A stretch of DNA of 31,196 nucleotides from CAYOBW01 sp964402115 (lineage in GTDB: Bacteria; Verrucomicrobiota; Kiritimatiellia; UBA8416; CAYOBW01), in the NCBI GenBank assembly GCA_964402115.1, contig CAYOBW010000055.1, positions 1 through 31,196 of the forward strand. The letters are read 5' to 3'. A program made the position numbers and the translations under genes. Positions 1-7,908 of this stretch are shown here, in pieces. A model generated the notes under the pieces. That model made no database searches and was not told the DNA's origin. It worked only from the letters and a program-made list of their open reading frames with translations. The first letter of the stretch is position 1. The number at the start of each line of letters is the position of its first letter.

Positions 1-765
1 CGGGGCGCAGGCGTAGCCCAGGCGGAAGCCGGTCATCGCCCAGCCCTTCGAGAAGCCGTGCAGCAGGATGGTGCGCTCGCGCATGCCCGGGCAGGCCGCG
101 ATGCTGGCCCGTTCGCCCGCGTAGGTGAGCTCGGAGTAGATCTCGTCCGTGAAGACCAGCAGGTCGTGTTCGCACGCGAACGCCGCGATTTCCGCGTAGT
201 CCGCGCGGGACATCGTGGCCCCCGTCGGATTCGTCGGGAAGTTCAGCAGGAGCGCCTTCGTCCGCGACGTCACCTTCGCCTCCAACATGGCGCGCGTCAG
301 CCTGAACCCATCCTCCTTGCGGGTCGGGACGGCCACGGGCGTGCCGTGGGCGAAGACGACCTCGGGGCTGTACGAGACGAAGCAGGGCTCGTGGTAGAGC
401 ACCTCGTCGCCGGGTTCGATCACGGCCCGCACGGCTACGTCCAGCGCCTCGCTGACGCCGACCGTGATGAGAATCTCGGTTTCGGGGTTGTAGGCCACGC
501 CGAACTGCCGCTGGATGTAGCCGGCAATCGCCTGCCGCAGCTCGATCAGGCCGCGGTTGGACGTGTACGTCGTGGCGCCGTGCTCGAGGCCGTAGATCGA
601 GGCCTCGCGGATGCGCCAGGGCGTGACGAAGTCGGGCTCGCCGATGCCGAGGCTGATCACGTCCTTGCGGGTGCTGACGATCTCGAAGAAATCGCGAATG
701 CCGGAACGGGGGATATCCCGGATGTGCCGGGCCACGAAGCTACGGGGAGACTTGGAGTCGCTCAT
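1..765 (-). CDS. Class I/II PLP-dependent aminotransferase, C-terminus beyond the window
   Basis: This is a fold-type I, pyridoxal-phosphate-dependent aminotransferase of the aspartate/aromatic group, a cytosolic amino-acid enzyme. The visible 255 codons run from an ATG at 765 to the window edge, about two thirds of the usual ~390 residues. Visible motifs are GIGEPDF near the N-terminus, the NFPTNPTG cofactor/substrate loop, TDEIYSEL, and the HGFSKGWAMTGFRLGY segment. In that last segment Lys240 is the expected Schiff-base lysine, followed by the phosphate-binding Arg. The start lies inside the 3' end of the upstream lrp gene (26-nt overlap), so the two are almost certainly co-transcribed and perhaps translationally coupled. 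The amino-donor specificity cannot be read from this part. The family call is secure and the substrate is unknown. Confidence 0.93.
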   Translation of the reverse strand, partial: MSDSKSPRSFVARHIRDIPRSGIRDFFEIVSTRKDVISLGIGEPDFVTPWRIREASIYGLEHGATTYTSNRGLIELRQAIAGYIQRQFGVAYNPETEILITVGVSEALDVAVRAVIEPGDEVLYHEPCFVSYSPEVVFAHGTPVAVPTRKEDGFRLTRAMLEAKVTSRTKALLLNFPTNPTGATMSRADYAEIAAFACEHDLLVFTDEIYSELTYAGERASIAACPGMRERTILLHGFSKGWAMTGFRLGYACAP

Positions 766-1219
766 GTTCTTTCTCGACCATCATCAGGACGCCCTGGTCC
801 TTGTAGGTTTTCAACACGAAGTGAGTGGAGGTGGAAATCACGCCCGGGATCGGCGCCAGCTTCTCGTTGACGAAAGCGCCGACTTCCTGGAGGGTCTGGC
901 CCTTGACGAAGACCAGCAGATCGTAGCCGCCCGACATCAGGAAGAGCGACTCGACTTCGGCATAGCGGCTGATTCGGTTGGAGATCCGGTCGAAGCCGCC
1001 CTCGCGTTCGGGGGTGATCTTGACTTCGATCACGGCCTGCACGGGATGGGCGGACACCTGGTTCGGGTTGAGCACGGCCTGGTAGCCGCGGATGACGCCA
1101 GCCTGCTCGTAGGCGAGGATGCGGGCCCTGACGTCGGCCTCGGTGGTCTTTAGCATGACGGCCAGGTTGGCTGGGGTCTCCAACGCGTTCTGCTTCAGCA
1201 GTTTCAGCAATTCGTCCAT
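740..1219 (-). CDS. Lrp/AsnC family transcriptional regulator
   Basis: This 159-residue protein has the Lrp/AsnC two-domain plan. An N-terminal winged helix-turn-helix covers roughly residues 1-60 (the TPANLAVMLKTTEADVRARI region and the VIRGYQAVLNPNQV hinge). A C-terminal ligand-binding RAM domain follows, with the typical SGGYDLLVFVKG strand. The start is the ATG at 1219, because GGGAG lies 7-8 nt upstream; a longer reading frame to 1288 has no such site and adds a non-family extension. Lrp proteins bind amino acids and often regulate neighbouring amino-acid genes, so control of the overlapping aminotransferase and autoregulation are likely, but this is inferred from context. A candidate promoter lies at 1363-1391. 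Confidence 0.92.
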   Translation of the reverse strand: MDELLKLLKQNALETPANLAVMLKTTEADVRARILAYEQAGVIRGYQAVLNPNQVSAHPVQAVIEVKITPEREGGFDRISNRISRYAEVESLFLMSGGYDLLVFVKGQTLQEVGAFVNEKLAPIPGVISTSTHFVLKTYKDQGVLMMVEKEHERLQVSP

Positions 1220-1362
1220 GGTTGTCTCCCGTTCGCCGTCAAGCCGTACGCCCGCTACTTTGTGTCGCGGGTGCAGCGCCGGGCGCAAGCCGCGAGCGGC
1301 ACCCGCCCGGCTCCGGCCCCTGCCGCGCCAGGCGGCGTCAAGCGGTGCGCAAAACGTCTGGC

Positions 1363-1391
1363 TTTATAGGTGTCGCCCCCGTAAAGTGCAA
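1363..1391 (-). promoter_or_regulatory. Candidate sigma70 promoter for lrp-aminotransferase
   Basis: On the minus strand TTGCAC (1391-1386) and TATAAA (1368-1363) are separated by 17 nt. The -10 element matches consensus at five of six positions and the -35 element only at TTG. Transcription would start near 1356 and leave a leader of roughly 135 nt before lrp. The region also lies just upstream of the divergent trmJ gene, for which no comparable plus-strand promoter was found. Confidence 0.4.
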
Positions 1392-1405
1392 GGTTTTTGC
1401 ATGCC

Positions 1406-2167
1406 ATGAGCCTTGCGAACGTCAGGATTGTGCTGGTGGAACCGCTCTACAGCGGCAACGTGGGCGCGGTGTGCCGCGCGATGGCGAACACGGGGCTGCG
1501 CGACCTGGCGTTGGTGGCGCCGCGGAAGCTGAACTTGGGCGAGGCCGGCATGATGGCCGTTCACGCCGGCGACATCCTGGCGGCGCGGCGCGAGTTCCGG
1601 ACGCTGGCGGAGGCCGTGGCGGACTGTCACCTGGTGATGGGGACGACCGCGCGCAAGGGGCTGTACCGGCAGCACGCCCGCACGCCGCGCGAGTGGGCGC
1701 CGCGCGGCCTGGCGGCCGCGGCCGAAGGGCGCGTGGCGCTGGTTTTCGGCCGCGAGGACAACGGGCTGACGAACGATGAGATTGCGCTCTGCACGCAGCT
1801 GATCGTGATCCCGTCCGCCGCGGACTACGTCTCGCTCAACCTGGCGCAGGCCGTGATGATCTGCTGCCATGAGCTGTTTGTCGCCGCCGCGGCGTTCGAG
1901 CCGCCCGTGGAGAAGTCGCCCGAAGCCCCGTCGGACCTGCGCGAGCGGATGTTCGCCATGTGGCGCGCGACCCTGCTCGAGATCGGCTTCATGCAGGACG
2001 ACAAGGCCGACCACATGATGCTGGGGCTCCGGCGGGCGCTCTCGCGCGGGCCGCTGTCGGTGGACGATGTGAAGATCCTCATGGGCATGGCCCGGCAGGC
2101 CCTGTGGGCCTCCCGGCGGGCGGGCGGCCGGGGCGCGGACGACCCGCGCGCGGAGCCGCCGGCGTGA
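1406..2167 (+). CDS. trmJ: TrmJ-like tRNA (cytidine/uridine-2'-O-)-methyltransferase (SPOUT/TrmH family)
   Basis: This 253-residue protein is a SPOUT-class, SAM-dependent RNA 2'-O-methyltransferase. All three knot-region motifs are visible: motif 1 SGNVGAVCRAMANTGL (residues ~17-31), motif 2 ALVFGREDNGLTNDEI, and motif 3 YVSLNLAQAVMI. The order and spacing, plus the C-terminal helical segment containing the LMGMARQALW region, fit the TrmJ/LasT group, which methylates position 32 in the tRNA anticodon loop. The ATG at 1406 was chosen because an in-frame TTG at 1397 would add only three residues. The last ~15 residues are Arg/Gly/Ala rich and probably disordered. It is transcribed divergently from lrp and ends 87 nt before the secretion operon. 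The exact target nucleotide is inferred from the family. Confidence 0.88.
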   Translation: MSLANVRIVLVEPLYSGNVGAVCRAMANTGLRDLALVAPRKLNLGEAGMMAVHAGDILAARREFRTLAEAVADCHLVMGTTARKGLYRQHARTPREWAPRGLAAAAEGRVALVFGREDNGLTNDEIALCTQLIVIPSAADYVSLNLAQAVMICCHELFVAAAAFEPPVEKSPEAPSDLRERMFAMWRATLLEIGFMQDDKADHMMLGLRRALSRGPLSVDDVKILMGMARQALWASRRAGGRGADDPRAEPPA

Positions 2168-2196
2168 CGGTTGACCGACGGGGGCGTTTGGAAGCG

Positions 2197-2226
2197 TGGA
2201 CAACGGCGGGACCAATCCTGTAGGAT
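2197..2226 (+). promoter_or_regulatory. Candidate sigma70 promoter of the type II secretion operon
   Basis: TGGACA (2197-2202, five of six to consensus) and TAGGAT (2221-2226, four of six) are separated by 18 nt. This predicts a start near 2233 and a leader of about 20 nt carrying a GGGA site before the gspE ATG at 2255. It lies in the gap after trmJ. Confidence 0.5.
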
Positions 2227-2254
2227 AACCCCTGCACTTGCGATGGGACACGAC

Positions 2255-3955
2255 ATGGCTACTACATCTACCAGTTTCGTGGCGGGGTTATTGCGGCGCA
2301 CCAACCTGTTCAACGACGAGCAGATTGCGCGCCTGCTTGAGGGCGTGAAGCAGCCCGATGCGAACATCACGGAGCTCGTGGTGCGCGAGAACTACGCGGA
2401 AGAGGTCGCGTTCCTCGAGGCCGTCTCCGCAACGCTGCGCATCCCGTTCCTGCGGCTCGTCACCCAGGACATCGAGAAGGAGGTGCTCGAGAAGCTGCCG
2501 ACCAAGGCCGTGTTCCAGTACAACGTCATTCCCATCTCCCTGGCCGACGGCGCGCTGACGGTGGCCACGAACAACCCGCTGACCACCGGGCTCGTCGACA
2601 CGCTGCGGCTGGCCGCCGGCACGCGCGTGCGGTTCGCGCTCAGTCCGGCGGCCGACATCGCCCGGGCGTCCCGCAAGTTCTACGGCGTGGGCGCGGACAC
2701 CCTCGACCGCATGATGGAGGACGACCGCTTCGACCTCTCGCAGTTCGACGACACCCACAAGTCCGACCTCAGCGACCTCGACCAGGAAGCTTCCATCGTC
2801 AAGTTCGTGAACCAGATCATTCGCGAGGCGGTGCAGCAGGGGGCGACGGATATTCACCTCGAGCCCATGGAAGACAAGCTGCGCATCCGCTACCGGATTG
2901 ACGGCGTGCTGCACCAGACGCCCGTGCCGCCCCAGCTGCACCGCTTTCAGGCCGCGATCATCTCCCGCATCAAGGTCATGGCGAACCTCGACATCGCCGA
3001 GAAGCGGCTCCCGATGGACGGGCGCATCGGCCTGCGCGTCGATGCCGAGGATATCGACATTCGCGTCTCGACCATGCCCACCGTCTACGGCGAAAGCGTC
3101 AGCCTGCGGCTGCTCCAGCGCAAGGACGACTTCGTCAGCCTGCTTGAACTGGGGCTGTGCCCCTCCGATCAGCAGACGATCCAGAAGCTGATCAACCGCC
3201 CGAACGGCATCATCCTGGTGACCGGGCCGACGGGGTCGGGCAAGTCCACGTCCCTCTACGCGTTCCTGCACGAGATCAACACGATCGACCAGCGCATCAT
3301 GACCGCCGAGGACCCGATCGAGTACGAGATGGCGGGCATCAACCAGGTGCTTGTGCGCGCGGACATCGGGCTGACGTTCGCCAAGGCGCTGCGGTCGTTC
3401 CTGCGGCAGGATCCCGACATCATCATGGTGGGGGAAATCCGCGACCAGGAGACGGCGGAAATCGCCATTCAGGCCTCGCTGACGGGTNNNNNNNNNNGCA
3501 CGCGGCACACGAACGACGCCGCGGGCACCTTCACCCGCCTTCTGGACATGGGGGTGGAGCCCTTCCTGGTGGCTTCGGCCGTGGAAGCCGTCGTGGCCCA
3601 GCGGCTCGTGCGGCGGCTTTGCCGCGACTGCCGCAGCCCGGTGAAGCCGGACCTCGCGCTGCTGCGGGACGCGGGCTTCCCGGTGGACCGGATGCCGGGC
3701 CACACGATCTACGAGACGAAGGGCTGCGAGCGCTGCCGGATGACGGGGTTCCGGGGCCGGGTCGGGATTTTCGAGCTTCTCACCGTGACCGACGAGATCG
3801 AGGCGCTGATCGTCCAGCGCGCCTCCATGAACGTCATCAAGCAGAAGGCCGTGGAGCAGGGGATGTGGACGCTGCGGGACGACGGCTGGCGCAAGGTGCT
3901 GGATGGCGTGACGACGGTCGAGGAAGTGGCGCGGGCGACGGAGGAGAACCAGTAG
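2255..3955 (+). CDS. gspE: GspE/PilB-type secretion ATPase (contains a 10-N assembly gap)
   Basis: This is the cytoplasmic hexameric ATPase that powers pseudopilus assembly, about 566 residues. An N-terminal GspE/MshE-type domain covers roughly residues 1-150, followed by the N2 and RecA-like ATPase domains. Walker A is GPTGSGKS (324-331, Lys330), the Asp box is in the TAEDPIEYE region, and Walker B is DPDIIMVGEIRD (~386-397). Two CxxC pairs (LCRDC and GCERC) form the zinc-binding C-terminal module typical of GspE/PilB. The ATG at 2255 is preferred because GGGA lies a few nt upstream; ATG 2243 has no such site. The N run at 3488-3497 falls in the conserved LTGHLV...STLHTND segment, and Arg replaces the usual Leu beside the gap. 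It is the first gene of the operon, 18 nt before gspF. Confidence 0.95.
   Translation: MATTSTSFVAGLLRRTNLFNDEQIARLLEGVKQPDANITELVVRENYAEEVAFLEAVSATLRIPFLRLVTQDIEKEVLEKLPTKAVFQYNVIPISLADGALTVATNNPLTTGLVDTLRLAAGTRVRFALSPAADIARASRKFYGVGADTLDRMMEDDRFDLSQFDDTHKSDLSDLDQEASIVKFVNQIIREAVQQGATDIHLEPMEDKLRIRYRIDGVLHQTPVPPQLHRFQAAIISRIKVMANLDIAEKRLPMDGRIGLRVDAEDIDIRVSTMPTVYGESVSLRLLQRKDDFVSLLELGLCPSDQQTIQKLINRPNGIILVTGPTGSGKSTSLYAFLHEINTIDQRIMTAEDPIEYEMAGINQVLVRADIGLTFAKALRSFLRQDPDIIMVGEIRDQETAEIAIQASLTGXXXXTRHTNDAAGTFTRLLDMGVEPFLVASAVEAVVAQRLVRRLCRDCRSPVKPDLALLRDAGFPVDRMPGHTIYETKGCERCRMTGFRGRVGIFELLTVTDEIEALIVQRASMNVIKQKAVEQGMWTLRDDGWRKVLDGVTTVEEVARATEENQ
3488..3497. other. Assembly gap (10 N) inside gspE
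   Basis: Ten N lie between an LTG codon run and TRHTND. The reading frame continues in phase across them, but the family motif needs five residues between LTG and TLHTND and only four codons fit here, so about 3 nt may be missing. The gap length is probably not exact. Confidence 0.95.
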
Positions 3956-3973
3956 CGGAACGGAAGGCGGACG

Positions 3974-5218
3974 ATGGCGGTTTTCGTATACAAGGCGCGG
4001 ACGCGGAGCGGCACGCGGGTCGAAGGCACGGTCGAGGCCAACGACCGGCGCGGCGCCATGCGGGCGATCGAGGCCAAGGGGGAGATCCCCATCGTGGTCG
4101 AGGAGCGGAGCGCCGCCGCCAAGGCCGACGCGCGCGGTCCGCGCAAGCGGATGCAGCTGACCTGGCGGCGCGGCGGCGAGCGCATGAGCATGCGCGACGT
4201 GCTGGTGTTTACCACCGAGCTGAGCGATCTGCTGGCCTCCGGCATGCAGCTGGGCAACGCGCTGAACTGCCTGGCCAACCGCCACACGGGCAAGGTGGAG
4301 GACCGCATCGTCGCGGGCCTGCGCGACGCCATCATCAAGGGCGCCAGCCTCTCGGAGGCCATGGCGCAGCATCCGCGCAACTTCACGAAGCTCTACACGA
4401 GCATGATCCGGGCCGGCGAAGCCAGCGGCGCCCTGGCGGAGGTGCTGACGCGGCTCGTGGCGCATTACGAACGCATGCAGGAGCTGAAGGACAAGGTGGT
4501 CATGGCGCTGGTCTACCCGTGCATCGTGCTTGTCATGGGGCTCGGCACGATGATCTTCTCCATGGTCTTCGTCGTGCCCAAGTTCCAGAAGATTTTCGAC
4601 CAGCTCCATGGCCAGCTGCCGCTGCCGACGAAGATCCTCGTCGGCATGAGTTCGTTCCTGGTGCACTACGGCTGGTTCCTGGCCATCGCGATTGTCGGCC
4701 TCGTGGCCCTGACGCGGCGCGCGCTGCGCACCGAGAAGGGGCGGCTCGTGGGCGACCGCCTCCTGCTGCGCACCCCGCTCATCCGCGGCATCGTCGCCTC
4801 GGGCATCTACGCCAACCTGGCCCGCACGCTCGGCACGCTGCTGGGCAACGGGGTGCCGGTGCTGACGTCCCTCGGCATCGTCGAGCAGACCGTCGGCAAC
4901 GCCGTGATCGCCCGCGAGCTGCGCAACGCTCGCGACCGGGTGACCGACGGCACGACGATCTCGGGCCCGCTGGCCGCGGGCAAGGTGTTTCCCCAGATGA
5001 TGATCGACATGATGTCCATCGGCGAGCAGACCGGCGACATGACGGGGTCGCTGACCCACATCGCGCGCCGGTACGAGAACGAGCTGGACCGCAACGTGAA
5101 GATCTTCACGACCGCCCTGGAGCCCATTCTGATCGTCTTCGTGGCGCTCATGGTGGGGTTCATCGCGGTCAGTATCATCATGGCGGTCTTCAGCATGACC
5201 AACAGCATGAATGTGTGA
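3974..5218 (+). CDS. gspF: GspF/PilC-type inner-membrane platform protein
   Basis: This 414-residue polytopic protein is the inner-membrane platform on which the GspE ATPase acts to add pseudopilins. It begins with the family's MAVFVYKARTRSG strand. It carries two copies of the T2SSF domain, with RDVLVFTTELSDLLASG opening the first and a related ARTLGTLLGNGVPVL segment opening the second. Three hydrophobic spans are visible, around residues 175-205, 225-245 and 380-410. The length is typical. The ATG at 3974 follows GGAAGG at a good distance. It sits between gspE and the major pseudopilin gene, the standard order for these operons. Confidence 0.95.
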   Translation: MAVFVYKARTRSGTRVEGTVEANDRRGAMRAIEAKGEIPIVVEERSAAAKADARGPRKRMQLTWRRGGERMSMRDVLVFTTELSDLLASGMQLGNALNCLANRHTGKVEDRIVAGLRDAIIKGASLSEAMAQHPRNFTKLYTSMIRAGEASGALAEVLTRLVAHYERMQELKDKVVMALVYPCIVLVMGLGTMIFSMVFVVPKFQKIFDQLHGQLPLPTKILVGMSSFLVHYGWFLAIAIVGLVALTRRALRTEKGRLVGDRLLLRTPLIRGIVASGIYANLARTLGTLLGNGVPVLTSLGIVEQTVGNAVIARELRNARDRVTDGTTISGPLAAGKVFPQMMIDMMSIGEQTGDMTGSLTHIARRYENELDRNVKIFTTALEPILIVFVALMVGFIAVSIIMAVFSMTNSMNV

Positions 5219-5257
5219 CAACCCCGGCGGCGCCGGGCGAGGCAGAAGGAGGCGGAT

Positions 5258-5668
5258 ATGCAGACAGTGGATAGGCAGGCAGCGGACAGGCGGACACGGT
5301 TACGGGGCAGCAGCGGTTTCACCTTGATCGAAGTTTTGCTGGTGGTGGCCATCCTGGGCATCCTGGCGACGATCGCGGTGGTGGGGATCGGGGGCCACCT
5401 GGACAAGGCCAACATCACGGCCACGCGCGGCAACATCGACGCCATCCGCAAGGCCGTCGAGTTGTACAAGCTGACGACGAACAAGTATCCGGGCGCCCTG
5501 GAAGACCTGACGAAGGAGACCGAGCAGTTCGAGGCGCCCCTGGCGCAGCTCCCGACGGACGCCTGGGGCAATCCCTTCCAGTTCAGCAAGTCCGGCAAGT
5601 TCAAGTACGAGGTGCGCTCCTCGGGTCCGGACGGGCAGTTCGGGTCCGAGGACGACATCACGAACTAG
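5258..5668 (+). CDS. gspG: Major pseudopilin GspG
   Basis: This 136-residue major pseudopilin forms the shaft of the secretion pseudopilus. The prepilin peptidase site is G20|F21 in SSGFTLIEVLLVVAILG, with the required Glu25 (+5). A hydrophobic N-terminal helix follows. The C-terminal part has the GspG signatures DAWGNPFQF and SSGPDGQFGSEDDI; the latter is the calcium-binding loop characteristic of GspG rather than type IV pilins. The protein ends shortly after this loop, as expected. AGGAGG precedes the ATG. Maturation needs a GspO/PilD peptidase, which is not encoded in this window. Confidence 0.95.
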   Translation: MQTVDRQAADRRTRLRGSSGFTLIEVLLVVAILGILATIAVVGIGGHLDKANITATRGNIDAIRKAVELYKLTTNKYPGALEDLTKETEQFEAPLAQLPTDAWGNPFQFSKSGKFKYEVRSSGPDGQFGSEDDITN

Positions 5669-5772
5669 CGCGGCGCGGCAGGCGCCCGGGCGCACTCCCT
5701 GCGTGGTGTCGGATCGGTTTGGCGTGACGGAACCCGCCGTCCGGGGTTGTGGATGTAGGAGGGCAGGCAGGC

Positions 5773-6432
5773 ATGTTGGGTGCGCGCAAGACGGGCGGGT
5801 TCACGCTGATCGAGCTGATTCTCGTGATCGCCATCATGGGCATCCTGCTGACGGTCAGCACGCCGCTGTTCATCGGGGCGCTCCAGCAGCACCAGCTGCG
5901 CGCGGGGACGAAGGCGATCGTGACGGCCGGGCGCCACGCCATGAGCCTTGCCGTCATCAGCCAGCGCGAAGTGGATCTCACCTTCGATCTGACCAACGCC
6001 ATTGTGCGCATCTCGGTGGTGCCGCTCCGGAAGTCGCCGGGGCTGAACGAGACGGGTTTCGAAACCGAGGGCGCCCTGCCCGGCGCCGTGCCGCCGGAGG
6101 ACGACGCGCTAGCCGCGGAGCCGCTGCCAGAGGGGGTCGATGGCGACCCAAACGTGGCGGACGACGCGGGTTCGCCGTTGGACGAGGAGTTCGAGCAGCG
6201 GCTGGAAGGGGTCGTGATCGAGTCGGTGGAGGTGGATGCGGACATGGGCCTGTCGCGCAGCAAGAGCCGGCGCGCCGCCCAGGAGAGCGCGGTGGTGACC
6301 ATTCGATACTACAGCAACGGCCGCTGCCAGCCCTACCGCGTGCGGATTCGCGACGAGGATGGGGCGGCGAGCATCATCGAGGTGGACGCGCTGTCGGCCG
6401 TCGAGATCGACACCCAGCGGGGGGACACGTGA
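5773..6432 (+). CDS. gspH: Minor pseudopilin, GspH-like
   Basis: This 219-residue protein carries a class III signal peptide, G9|F10 in TGGFTLIELILVIAIMG with Glu14 at +5. It is GspH by position (second pseudopilin after gspG) and by its β-strand-rich body. The ATG at 5773 is preceded by AGGAGGG at 5757-5763; a GTG at 5749 lies upstream of that site and was rejected. Residues ~107-140 form an acidic, Pro/Ala-rich insertion (PEDDALAAEPLPEG, DGDPNVADDAG) that probably loops out of the pilin fold. The stop codon overlaps the GTG of gspI (GTGA), indicating translational coupling. Sequence similarity among minor pseudopilins is weak, so the H label rests partly on gene order. Confidence 0.85.
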   Translation: MLGARKTGGFTLIELILVIAIMGILLTVSTPLFIGALQQHQLRAGTKAIVTAGRHAMSLAVISQREVDLTFDLTNAIVRISVVPLRKSPGLNETGFETEGALPGAVPPEDDALAAEPLPEGVDGDPNVADDAGSPLDEEFEQRLEGVVIESVEVDADMGLSRSKSRRAAQESAVVTIRYYSNGRCQPYRVRIRDEDGAASIIEVDALSAVEIDTQRGDT

Positions 6433-6851
6433 ACGCGCGCGGCGCCAGTCGCCGCCGGGCCGCGGGGGGCTTCACCCTGATCGAGGTCGTTCTGGCGGCG
6501 GCCATCATGGGCGTCTGCCTGGCCGTGCTCATGACCGCGGCCATGCGCTGCCTCGCGATCCTGACGCTGGCCAAAAACTACCAGAAGGCGCAGTGGGCGC
6601 TGGGCCGCGGCGAGGTGGAGCATCCGCTGTTCGTCACGAACGATCTCGAGAAGCTGAACGTGGCGGCCGAGACGTACGAGAACGGGGTGACGTTCGAGCG
6701 GACGGTCGAGGAGGAGGACGAGGACGAAGACGATCTGTATCTTGTCACGACGCGCGTCTCCTGGGGCGACGACGGCGAGTCCTCCGCCGACGAAATCGTG
6801 CAGCTTATCTATCATCCGGAAGACAAGACGGGCGCCAAGAAGAAGTACTGA
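6429..6851 (+). CDS. gspI: Minor pseudopilin, GspI-like
   Basis: This 140-residue minor pseudopilin has its prepilin site at G14|F15 in GGFTLIEVVLAAAIMG, with Glu19 at +5. The GTG start at 6429 overlaps the gspH stop by four bases, with a G-rich site just upstream. GspI seeds the I-J-K tip complex of the pseudopilus. The small size and position between H and J support the assignment. A very acidic run around residues 97-104 (EEEDEDEDD) precedes the last β-strands. It ends 11 nt before gspJ. Confidence 0.85.
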   Translation: MNARGASRRRAAGGFTLIEVVLAAAIMGVCLAVLMTAAMRCLAILTLAKNYQKAQWALGRGEVEHPLFVTNDLEKLNVAAETYENGVTFERTVEEEDEDEDDLYLVTTRVSWGDDGESSADEIVQLIYHPEDKTGAKKKY

Positions 6852-6862
6852 AGGGCCGGGAC

Positions 6863-7900
6863 ATGGTCGGGACGTTGGAGACAGCGGCAGGACGGCTTCC
6901 CGCGGCGCGCGCCGGCGGCGGGCGGAGCGGCTTCACGCTGCTTGAAATCATGCTGGCGGTGGCGCTGTTCGCAGCCATCGTCGGGGTGACGTTCCTCGCG
7001 TTCAACATCGTGTCCCAGACCTGGCGGCGCGGGATGCTGCTGAGCGACGACCTGCACCACGGCGATTTCGTGATCGAGCAGCTCACCATGGGGCTGCGCT
7101 CGGCCTACTTCCGCACCTCGACCACGACCCGCAACTCCTCCTACGGGTTCGTTCTGGAGGATGAAGGCGAGGGCCCGGGCGCGCGCGACAAGATCAGCTG
7201 GGTGAAGCTCGGCGGTGCCCTGATCGGGCGCAACGACGATAACGCCGGCAGCCCGCACCGCATCGAGTTCTTCGTGGAGCAGAACGAGAAGGGCGACTCC
7301 GCTGCCGCCGTGCGCGCCTGGCGGGTGGCCGGGCAGCCCGACGACTTCGACGCCGAGAAGCTCCCGCCCGTGTTCATCGCCCGCAAGGTGGTGGGGTTCA
7401 ACTGCCGCGTGCAGAATCCGGATGAGGCGGCTGCGCGCAACGAGGACGAAATCGACTGGATCGACGAGTGGGAGGATACGAACAGGATCCCGAAAGCCGT
7501 CGAACTGACGCTGTGGATGGAGCCGCTCGACGAGGGCGAAACACCCGTGGAGATCAAACGCATCGTCGAGATCCCGCTGGCCGCCCTCTCGTGGTCGAAG
7601 GGGCGCGCGTCCACCGGCACCGGTACGGGGACCGGCACGGGCACGGGCAACACCGGTGGCCTGCCGCCCGCGCGGGGCGGTTCGGGTTCAGGCGGGGGAC
7701 AGCGGTCGGATGGCTCGGGAGACGGGTCGCGCCGTGACGATGGGGGTTCGCACCGGGGGCGTGAAGACGGGGGTTCGCGCCGGGAGCGGGACGGCGGTTT
7801 GCCGCCGGGTTGGGAGGGCGGTCTGCCTGGAGGCGGCCGTGGTGGTCGCGGGTTTGGCGGTGGCGGCGGACCGCCGACGCCCGGCGGCAGGGGCAACTAG
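6863..7900 (+). CDS. gspJ: Minor pseudopilin, GspJ-like, with a long Gly/Arg-rich tail
   Basis: This 345-residue protein has its prepilin site at G23|F24 in RSGFTLLEIMLAVALF, with Glu28 at +5. Residues ~24-248 form a GspJ-like pseudopilin, ending in a strand around VEIPLAALSW. The remaining ~97 residues are an unusual low-complexity tail. It starts with six Thr-Gly repeats (7613-7648) and continues with Gly-, Arg-, Ser- and Asp-rich sequence that includes a 27-nt tandem repeat (7739-7792). GspJ proteins normally lack such a tail. The ATG at 6863 has GGG/AGGG upstream and follows gspI by 11 nt. A strong hairpin lies just after the stop codon. Confidence 0.87.
   Translation: MVGTLETAAGRLPAARAGGGRSGFTLLEIMLAVALFAAIVGVTFLAFNIVSQTWRRGMLLSDDLHHGDFVIEQLTMGLRSAYFRTSTTTRNSSYGFVLEDEGEGPGARDKISWVKLGGALIGRNDDNAGSPHRIEFFVEQNEKGDSAAAVRAWRVAGQPDDFDAEKLPPVFIARKVVGFNCRVQNPDEAAARNEDEIDWIDEWEDTNRIPKAVELTLWMEPLDEGETPVEIKRIVEIPLAALSWSKGRASTGTGTGTGTGTGNTGGLPPARGGSGSGGGQRSDGSGDGSRRDDGGSHRGREDGGSRRERDGGLPPGWEGGLPGGGRGGRGFGGGGGPPTPGGRGN
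7613..7648 (+). repeat. Six Thr-Gly hexanucleotide repeats in gspJ
   Basis: Six in-frame 6-nt units of the form ACN-GGN encode (Thr-Gly)6 at the start of the gspJ tail. The units vary at third codon positions. Confidence 0.85.
7739..7792 (+). repeat. Two tandem 27-nt units in the gspJ tail
   Basis: Two adjacent 27-nt units differ at a few positions and encode DGGSHRGRE and DGGSRRERD. They are in phase with the gspJ frame. Confidence 0.7.
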
Positions 7901-7908
7901 ACCCCGTT

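Noticed and set aside
1335..1341. TTGACG on the minus strand as a -35 box for lrp
   Set aside because: No -10-like hexamer lies 15-19 nt downstream; the TTGCAC/TATAAA pair is better spaced.
2171..2199. TTGACC just after trmJ as a -35 box for the secretion operon
   Set aside because: The sequence at the right distance (GCGTGG) is not a -10 element; TGGACA/TAGGAT fits better.
2288..5221. 977-codon minus-strand frame opposite gspE and gspF
   Set aside because: It is a high-GC shadow of two certain genes, rich in His, Arg, Asp and Val with no domain pattern, and it runs through the N gap.
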